Below are positions 17,028 through 21,604 of a stretch of 21,604 nucleotides of DNA, piece after piece. Both the position numbers and the translations under genes were made by a program. The notes beneath the pieces were generated by a model. The model saw only the letters and a program-made list of their open reading frames with translations, did no database searches and had not been told where the DNA came from. Source of the DNA: an uncultured Devosia sp. (GTDB taxonomy: Bacteria > Pseudomonadota > Alphaproteobacteria > Rhizobiales > Devosiaceae). Location: contig NZ_CAMLHM010000060.1 in assembly GCF_946479885.1 (NCBI RefSeq), positions 1 through 21,604 of the forward strand, read 5' to 3'. How positions within the stretch are numbered: the stretch's first letter is position 1; each line of letters begins with the position of its first letter.

Positions 17028-17110
17028 GTCTCGATTCAATCTGGACGCAAGGCGTTGCCGAAGCACGAAGGCGACAGACGCAGTTTGCCGAAAACCTGCG
17101 CGTCAGCCGA

Positions 17111-18478
17111 TCACTCGGCGACGGTGCGCAATTCCTGCCACACGTCGTCGACAGCCTGGTTGTAGCGCACGGCGGACTTGACCTCGACGGCCAGGCCCAG
17201 ATCGGTCGCCGTCAGGCGGCCCATGGCCGACAGCAGCGAGAATGTGGCGATGACCTTGTTGGTCGAGGCATTGATGAGGCCTTCGCGCGCCGTGGTCAGT
17301 TCGGCCTGCGCGTTGAGCACGTCGAGGGTGGTGCGGGTGCCCAGGTCACGCTCCTGGATGACACCATCGAGCACGGTGCGACCGGCCGCAACAGCGGAAT
17401 TGGCCGCAGAAATCTGCGCGTCCGCGCTCTGGATGCCGGCCCAGGCGGAAATCACTGCCTCGCGGATCTGGTCATAGGCGGACATGGCGTCCACCTCGGA
17501 CTTGATCTGTTCGATATTGGCCTTGCGCACACCCGCGCCAATGGCACCGCCGGCATAGAGCGGAATGGTAATCTGGAAGCCGATCGAGCCGCTGAGGCCA
17601 TCCTGCTGACTGCCACCGACGGTGAAGCGGTTGCCGACCGAGCCGGTAACCGACGCGGTTGGGCCGAACGCGGCCTGGGCCGCATCGGCGCCGGCCTGGG
17701 CGGCGCGGATGGCGGCCTTGGACAGCAGGATAGCGGGATGGCCGATCTCGGCTTCGGAAATGGCGGCCTGGAGGCTGGAGGGAACCAGCCGACCGAAATT
17801 GTGCGAGGAATCAAGATTCTGCGGGGCCGCTCCGACATAGCGCTGGAAGGTGGCCTGACTGATCTCAAGGCTGCTCAACGCGGCGCGGTAGGCCGCGTCT
17901 CCCTGCGCGAGACGCGCCTCGGCCTGGGCGACGTCGATACGGGTCCCCTCGCCTACGTCGAGCCGATCGCGCGCCGACTGCAGCTGCGCCTGGAAGAAAT
18001 TGGTGTTTTCCTGGCGCAACGCGACCAACTGGCGGTCGCTCAACACGGACATATAGGCCTGGACGACCGCGAGCAGGACGTTCTGCTCGGTGTTGCGGAT
18101 CTGGTATTCGGCCGCCTCGGCACCGGCGCGCGCCGCTTCGATATTCGCTTCGGTCTTGAAGTTGTCGAAGACGGTCTGGTTATAGGAGAGACCGGTCGTG
18201 AAGCTGGTGCTTTCGACCCACTGGTTGCTGCCCGCAGGCAGGGCAAGAGTGTGATTTCCGCTCAGCGAGGCCCCGATGGTGGGGCGTTTGCCCGCCTCGG
18301 CCAAGGCAACATTTTCCGCCGCAGACTTGGCGCTGAGCAGTGCCGCCTGCAGGTCGGGCGCATGATCGTAGGCGATGGTCAGCGCCTGGGTGATCGACTG
18401 CGCCTGCGCGCCGCCGACCGAACCGGCTGCCAACACCAAAGCCAACGCACTGGCCACCAAATTTACGCGAAAACCCAT
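17111..18478 (-). CDS. tolC: TolC-family outer membrane efflux/secretion channel
   Basis: A 455-residue outer membrane factor, expected to trimerise into the outer membrane and periplasmic duct used by efflux pumps and type I secretion. The signal peptide runs to AQA, cleaved after about residue 26. Two OEP repeats rich in coiled-coil periods follow (e.g. VALAEAGKRPTIGASLSG, SYNQTVFDNFKTEANIEAARAG, LDVGEGTRIDVAQAEARLAQ; second half GLSGSIGFQITIPLYAGG and RDLGTRTTLDVLNAQAEL). The ATG at 18478 is chosen because the signal peptide starts there and GGAGG sits five bases upstream; the frame is open further up but that part has no family character. A CtrA-type box lies about 80-90 bp upstream. The ABC exporter at 10019 or unlinked pumps could use it; partners are not encoded adjacent. 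Confidence 0.93.
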   Translation of the reverse strand: MGFRVNLVASALALVLAAGSVGGAQAQSITQALTIAYDHAPDLQAALLSAKSAAENVALAEAGKRPTIGASLSGNHTLALPAGSNQWVESTSFTTGLSYNQTVFDNFKTEANIEAARAGAEAAEYQIRNTEQNVLLAVVQAYMSVLSDRQLVALRQENTNFFQAQLQSARDRLDVGEGTRIDVAQAEARLAQGDAAYRAALSSLEISQATFQRYVGAAPQNLDSSHNFGRLVPSSLQAAISEAEIGHPAILLSKAAIRAAQAGADAAQAAFGPTASVTGSVGNRFTVGGSQQDGLSGSIGFQITIPLYAGGAIGAGVRKANIEQIKSEVDAMSAYDQIREAVISAWAGIQSADAQISAANSAVAAGRTVLDGVIQERDLGTRTTLDVLNAQAELTTAREGLINASTNKVIATFSLLSAMGRLTATDLGLAVEVKSAVRYNQAVDDVWQELRTVAE

Positions 18479-18555
18479 GCCCGCCTCCGACAACCCCAAG
18501 ACACTATGCGCGGCACATGGGGTGCACAACCTGCCGCGACAATCCCCACCGGGGC

Positions 18556-18570
18556 TTAATGTACGATTAA
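18556..18570. promoter_or_regulatory. CtrA-type binding box upstream of tolC
   Basis: The sequence is a perfect TTAA-N7-TTAA (TTAATGTACGATTAA, followed by CC), the full consensus for the alphaproteobacterial cell-cycle regulator CtrA. It lies in the 133-bp gap between the pcm-like stop (18612) and the tolC start (18478), 78-92 bases before the tolC ATG. It would act on tolC. The match is direct; the regulation is inferred. Confidence 0.6.
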
Positions 18571-18611
18571 CCTCCGCACGTGCCTGATGGGCAACACGCG
18601 CGACGATATCA

Positions 18612-19265
18612 CTAAAACACGAATTCTTCGTTCCTTTGCCGCGCGAGCGGCGGCAGGAAGGCATTGAACTCCGCGCGCGCCGTAACGCCACGGTCCGATT
18701 TCACAAAAATATGGGCCACCGCGGTGGCGCCGTTTCGAATCAAGGCTACCAGACGGCCGCCTTGCTTGAGCCGCGCCAGGAAGGCGTCGGGCACGCTATC
18801 GAGAGCGCCCTGGACCATGATGACATCGACCGATGCCGCGGCAACCTGGTCGATGTCGCCTGTAACAATGTGGGCATTGGCAATGCCGAGCCCGGCAAGA
18901 TTGGCGATGGCGGACGAAGCGAGGGCCGCATCCTGCTCCAGGCCGATAACCGAGGCTGCCAGTCCGGCGATGACAGCGGTTGAATAGCCCGTGCCCGCGC
19001 CGATATCGAGCACGGCGTCCCGCTCGGTGATGTCTGCCAGCTTGATGAGCTTGGCGAGCGTCGCGGGGGCCGCCATGAAGCGACCGGCAGCCCGGTCGCC
19101 AAGCCACTGGATATCGTCGACATAGGCGACGTCGCGGCGGCTGGAATCGACGAAATCCTCACGCGGGATGGCGCGCATGCGGGCCAGGATAGGCGCATTG
19201 GTAACGCCACCAGCCCGCAGCTGGCTTTCCACCATATGCGCGCGTGCACGCTGGAAATCGACCAT
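18612..19265 (-). CDS. Protein-L-isoaspartate O-methyltransferase-like protein
   Basis: A 217-residue class I SAM-dependent methyltransferase of the isoaspartate repair family. Motif I, the SAM-binding loop, is VLDIGAGTGYSTAVIAG with DIGAGTGY at 87-94; the acidic end of strand 2 is GLEQD. The upstream family start (RARAHMVESQLRAGGV, then RAIPREDFV) is clear. The segment that in typical Pcm reads like GQTIS-P is here AAGRFMAAPATLAKL, so the substrate loop is divergent and true isoaspartyl activity is uncertain; for that reason I give no symbol. The ATG at 19265 (MVDFQRAR) is chosen from family start and a good promoter 42 bases upstream. This divergent type commonly precedes tolC in Hyphomicrobiales. 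Confidence 0.88.
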   Translation of the reverse strand: MVDFQRARAHMVESQLRAGGVTNAPILARMRAIPREDFVDSSRRDVAYVDDIQWLGDRAAGRFMAAPATLAKLIKLADITERDAVLDIGAGTGYSTAVIAGLAASVIGLEQDAALASSAIANLAGLGIANAHIVTGDIDQVAAASVDVIMVQGALDSVPDAFLARLKQGGRLVALIRNGATAVAHIFVKSDRGVTARAEFNAFLPPLARQRNEEFVF

Positions 19266-19306
19266 AGAGAATTGCCCGCCCCGGGTGAATTCATATGACG
19301 GACGTG

Positions 19307-19333
19307 AATATAGTCGGTCACCTTGCATGGCAA
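19307..19333 (-). promoter_or_regulatory. Probable housekeeping promoter of the pcm-like gene
   Basis: On the minus strand TTGCCA (19328-19333) and TATATT (19307-19312) are separated by 15 bp, in the extended context GACTATATTC that resembles the alphaproteobacterial sigma-70 -10 element. The leader would be about 35 bases. The spacing is short for E. coli but within the range reported for Caulobacter. Confidence 0.5.
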
Positions 19334-19347
19334 GAGCGGAACCAGCG

Positions 19348-19400
19348 ATGCGGCAATTATGCTGCCGCATGAGGGGCATGCATATTCGCCGGAGATATGC
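19348..19400. repeat. Two adjacent short dyads upstream of the pcm-like promoter
   Basis: ATGCGGCA-N7-TGCCGCAT at 19348-19370 has perfect 8-bp arms. GCATAT-N9-ATATGC at 19380-19400 has perfect 6-bp arms. Both lie between the acyltransferase stop (19463) and the promoter of the pcm-like gene. They may be operators of an unknown regulator or RNA hairpins at the end of the acyltransferase message; neither is followed by a T-run on the minus strand. Confidence 0.5.
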
Positions 19401-19462
19401 TCGGCGGACCTATCCCAGACCAGGGGCCGCCACAACAGCAATTGCGGGCGGGCCGCCCAGGG

Positions 19463-20494
19463 TCACGGAAAGACCCGGCGACCAAAGGCCCGGGCGGGCG
19501 TTTCCAGCAGCCGCTGCACGAGCAGCGAAACCAGAATCGTCAGGCAGGTCGCGAGCAGGAGCCTGGGCCAGGTGGAGACGATGCCGAGCTTTCCCGCCGC
19601 CAGGTATGCCAAGGGGTGCAGAAGATATATCGGGTAACTCAGCGCGCCGATTGTCCGCGCCAGCGCCCGGGCATAGCCGGCCGGCTCCCTGAGATACACC
19701 GCCCCGCATACGAAGGCGATCGTGGCGGCGGTAAAGACGAGACCACGCCAACCCACCAGCAACTCGATGGGGTGGTTCGCGTCGATCAACAGGAATGGAG
19801 CGAGGGCGGCGGCGAGCACGAGCAGCGGCCAGAGACCGCCCTTTCGCGGGTAGGCCATGAATATGCCGGCCAGCAGAATCCCGGCCATGAAGTAGCCGAA
19901 GAAGGCTGCCGGCTGGGTATAGGCGCTCCATAGCGAAGCATCGAAGGCCTGCTGATCCTGCAGCGTGAAGTTGACGAATGCGGCGGAAAATACCAACGCC
20001 CCCACTGTCGCCAGCACCCTCGCCGCCATGGATCGAAGCATCCAGACGATGAAGGGCAGCAGAAGGTAGAAAACCATCTCGATGCCGATCGACCACCCGC
20101 CCATCAACAGCGAGGAATTGCCCGGATTGGCAAAGCCGAAGAGCAGGCTGGCACTCCAGATGAGCTTGTAGCCCTGCGCTGCCTCGGGGCCCACCAGCAG
20201 GACATGCAGGATGATCGCCAGGTAGAAGAGTGGCGCAATCCTGAACACTCGGCGCGCGACATAGCGCCTGACGCCCTCCGCCGTGGTCAGAGCGGCGTGG
20301 TAACGGACGAACAGCGCGAAGCCGCTGACCACGAAGAACGCGTAGACAGCGTAGTAGGCGACGCGCTCAACATGAGCGATCCCCTCAAGATGCAGGTAGT
20401 GATAGGCCAGCACGGCCATGGCCAGCAGGCCGCGGGCGCAGTCCACGGTTACCACATGGGGCAAGCTCTCGGCCTGGATTTTGGCGTCTGACAT
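19463..20494 (-). CDS. Acyltransferase-3 family membrane protein (OafA-like)
   Basis: A 343-residue integral membrane O-acyltransferase with about nine to ten hydrophobic segments. The family motifs are the N-terminal RGLLAMAVLAYHY with H32, the YAFFVVSGFALF segment, and RRVFRIAPLFYLAI. Members acetylate or succinylate exopolysaccharide, O-antigen, Nod factors or peptidoglycan at the inner membrane; no glycan genes are adjacent, so the substrate is unknown. It lacks the extra C-terminal SGNH domain of longer OafA proteins. The ATG at 20494 (MSDAKIQ) is preferred over 20530 because it gives a short polar N-terminus and an AACGGCGG site lies upstream. It appears single, downstream of tRNA-Cys on the same strand. 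Confidence 0.88.
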   Translation of the reverse strand: MSDAKIQAESLPHVVTVDCARGLLAMAVLAYHYLHLEGIAHVERVAYYAVYAFFVVSGFALFVRYHAALTTAEGVRRYVARRVFRIAPLFYLAIILHVLLVGPEAAQGYKLIWSASLLFGFANPGNSSLLMGGWSIGIEMVFYLLLPFIVWMLRSMAARVLATVGALVFSAAFVNFTLQDQQAFDASLWSAYTQPAAFFGYFMAGILLAGIFMAYPRKGGLWPLLVLAAALAPFLLIDANHPIELLVGWRGLVFTAATIAFVCGAVYLREPAGYARALARTIGALSYPIYLLHPLAYLAAGKLGIVSTWPRLLLATCLTILVSLLVQRLLETPARAFGRRVFP

Positions 20495-20603
20495 GCCGCC
20501 GTTACTACCGCTACGACCCAGCCGCAACAATCCCCTGCCCGATGGGACCGCGGATCATTGCTCGCCATTGCGGCAACGCCTGATGATTTGCCTGGAAGGG
20601 ATT

Positions 20604-20677
20604 TGGAGGCCACGTCCGGAATTGAACCGGAGTACGCGGATTTGCAATCCGCTGCGTCACCACTCCGCCACGTGGCC
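20604..20677 (-). tRNA. tRNA-Cys (GCA)
   Basis: On the minus strand a complete cloverleaf is readable. Acceptor arms GGCCACG and CGTGGCC pair perfectly; the anticodon loop reads TTGCAAA with anticodon GCA and a GCGGA/TCCGC stem. The T arm is CTCCGG-TTCAATT-CCGGA. The discriminator base is U, as expected for tRNA-Cys, and the terminal CCA is encoded (plus positions 20604-20606). Length is 74 with CCA. The GTTCAATTCC loop and short variable arm fit a class I tRNA. Confidence 0.96.
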
Positions 20678-20710
20678 TCACGTGTGCAGTACGTATTGGA
20701 CGGCAATTGC

Positions 20711-20851
20711 TTATGCAATACCCCGCCTAACGGAGGATGAATTTTCTGAACAGCCGCGGGCAGGATGTCCGCCAGCCACGCCCAGGAGCGTGCCCATGAT
20801 GAAGCCGGTCGTTCGGCCGGCGCGGGCCATAAAGCGGGCTGGGCGGATCAT
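20711..20851 (-). CDS. Possible 46-residue small protein coupled to the hydrolase
   Basis: A short frame starts with an ATG that overlaps the stop of the upstream hydrolase gene in the ATGA arrangement often seen in coupled genes. It encodes MIRPARFMARAGRTTG and then a small hydrophobic, glycine-rich stretch (FIMGTLLGVAGG), ending 33 bases before the tRNA-Cys gene. A basic start plus one short hydrophobic segment could suit a tiny membrane protein. There is no clear ribosome site and the second half is polar and unremarkable, so it may be chance. No family recognised. Confidence 0.25.
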   Translation of the reverse strand: MIRPARFMARAGRTTGFIMGTLLGVAGGHPARGCSENSSSVRRGIA

Positions 20852-21405
20852 CTTGCGGTCACCATGATTTCGCGGATGTCCCGGGCCAGGTCGCCCAGGT
20901 CATTGTTCAGCTGGTGATCCCGATCCGCGAGGGCGCGGGTGGTGGCGTGGGGGATGGCCCCGGCGTAAAGCGCCATGTGATCAGGCGGGACCTCGGCATC
21001 GGCGGCGCCATGATAGATGAACAGGGGGACATCGGCGCGAAGCTGCTGGGCGAAGTCGGACACCGGGTCCGTCTCATCGCCGGTCCAGCCGCCCTCGCCG
21101 AGGAATGGCGGGGCAATGAGCAGGACAGCGCCCCATTTTCGCTTCGGGCGGTGCTCGGCCAGTGCGTGGATGAGAAAGGTGGCGCCGATGGAGTGACCGA
21201 CGAGGATCGCGTTGTCCTCCAACTCATCGAATAGCTCGAACAGCGCAGCCTTCCAGGTCGCGTATTGCGGCTCCCCTTCGTCGGGCATGCGCGGGTAGCG
21301 GACCGCATATTGCGGACCCAGTTCCGCCTCGAGGCTCGCGACGAGCTTGTTGTCCCACTCGTCATGGGTTCCTTCGCCAGCGCCCTGGATAAACAGAATC
21401 TGCAT
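20848..21405 (-). CDS. Small alpha/beta hydrolase, RBBP9/YdeN-like
   Basis: A 185-residue serine hydrolase of the compact alpha/beta fold. The nucleophile elbow is GHSIGA with S72 (from the start at 21405), the acid is in HGAADAEVPPDH, and the base is the His of ADRDHQLNNDL, so the triad is complete. An N-terminal LFIQGAGEG supplies the oxyanion region. No signal peptide, so cytoplasmic. I chose the ATG at 21405 (MQILFIQG) because GGAG lies nine to ten bases upstream; an ATG at 21426 would add seven unconserved residues. Natural substrate unknown. It follows the DUF1127-type gene by about 43 bp. Confidence 0.85.
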   Translation of the reverse strand: MQILFIQGAGEGTHDEWDNKLVASLEAELGPQYAVRYPRMPDEGEPQYATWKAALFELFDELEDNAILVGHSIGATFLIHALAEHRPKRKWGAVLLIAPPFLGEGGWTGDETDPVSDFAQQLRADVPLFIYHGAADAEVPPDHMALYAGAIPHATTRALADRDHQLNNDLGDLARDIREIMVTAR

Positions 21406-21438
21406 GGCTTTCACTCCATCGTCCATCTTGGGTCCACA

Positions 21439-21460
21439 ACGCTTCGGACTACCGAAGCGT
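21439..21460. terminator. Hairpin at the end of the DUF1127-type gene
   Basis: A perfect 9-bp stem, ACGCTTCGG (21439-21447) with CCGAAGCGT (21452-21460), closes a 4-nt loop. It sits at the end of the minus-strand DUF1127-type gene, whose TAG stop (21449-21451) lies in the loop. There is no T-run after it, so it may be a weak or Rho-assisted terminator, or an RNA end protector. Confidence 0.5.
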
Positions 21461-21604
21461 CGCCGCCTTATCCTGGGCTTCGATCGCCTGGATCAGCTGT
21501 TCCCGGCCGATGCCGACATCCCGCAGCAGGTGCTCGGGGGCGGATAGCAGGTCCAGCAACGCGTATCTCCGGGCATGTGCCGCCCGGCGTGCGGCGAACC
21601 ACCT
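21449..21604 (-). CDS. DUF1127-type small protein, 5' end outside the window
   Basis: The last 51 codons of a minus-strand gene run off the window end without a start. The product begins RWFAARRAAHARRYALLDL, followed by PEHLLRDVGIGREQL and the tail IEAQDKAATLR. The Arg-rich helix followed by a (L)LRD(I/V)GI(x)R(E/x) turn is the hallmark of DUF1127 proteins, small basic proteins abundant in alphaproteobacteria; in Agrobacterium some affect phosphate metabolism and small-RNA turnover. They are usually 45-100 residues, so little more than a start may be missing. The exact role here is unknown. Confidence 0.7.
   Translation of the reverse strand, partial: RWFAARRAAHARRYALLDLLSAPEHLLRDVGIGREQLIQAIEAQDKAATLR

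Noticed and set aside
20558..20740. Short plus-strand protein containing GIEPEYADLQSAASPLRH
   Set aside because: This is the familiar translation of the complement of a tRNA-Cys gene, often misannotated as a protein.
1..21604. Defence system, prophage, CRISPR array, insertion sequence or biosynthetic cluster
   Set aside because: No transposase, integrase, capsid, Cas, restriction or toxin-antitoxin signature and no regularly spaced direct repeats were seen; nearly all genes are conserved core functions.

Overview
The window reads as a contig end from a high-GC alphaproteobacterial chromosome, most likely order Hyphomicrobiales and possibly Devosia or a relative. This rests on gene order (dgt-argS-truncated envelope gene beside divergent erpA; pcm, tolC, popZ-like DUF2497 and valS in a row), a perfect TTAA-N7-TTAA CtrA-type box, clustered GANTC sites, and dispersed palindromic repeats typical of this group. 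The genus is an inference from memory of gene order; no search was run. Bases 1-46 are not genomic: they match the Illumina TruSeq/P5 adapter, so the first gene is cut by an assembly or trimming artefact.

Layout. 47-4858 (minus): a truncated membrane-anchored Pro/Ala-rich protein, probably a SPOR-domain protein, preceded in its operon by argS and dgt. 4951-8413 (plus): erpA, two tandem paralogous serine hydrolases of the beta-lactamase/esterase fold, and an exonuclease III. 8446-8527: inverted repeat between convergent genes. 8572-9381 (minus): secreted Sel1-repeat protein. 9382-9963: no convincing gene. 9964-11866 (plus): possible short leader ORF and an ABC exporter. 11867-11902: strong shared hairpin terminator. 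11883-12893 (minus): CorA/ZntB-type metal transporter. 12908-13002: large inverted repeat. 13006-15765 (minus): valS, with a structured 5' leader. 15766-16111: non-coding, with a palindromic element. 16112-19265 (minus): popZ-like, tolC and pcm-like genes. 19463-20494 (minus): acyltransferase-3 membrane protein. 20604-20677 (minus): tRNA-Cys(GCA). 20848-21405 (minus): small alpha/beta hydrolase. 21449-21604 (minus): 3' end of a DUF1127-type gene.

Functionally this is mostly core genome: translation (argS, valS, tRNA-Cys), nucleotide and DNA maintenance (dgt, exonuclease III), Fe-S assembly (erpA), envelope and export (TolC, ABC exporter, ZntB/CorA, acyltransferase) and cell-pole organisation (PopZ-like). 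I found no defence island, phage, insertion sequence, CRISPR array or biosynthetic cluster, and nothing that amounts to a new multi-gene system. The more interesting signals are regulatory or structural: the CtrA-type box before tolC, the nested hairpin before valS, a hairpin over the Shine-Dalgarno of the first serine hydrolase, stop codons embedded in hairpins, and three different palindromic repeat types.
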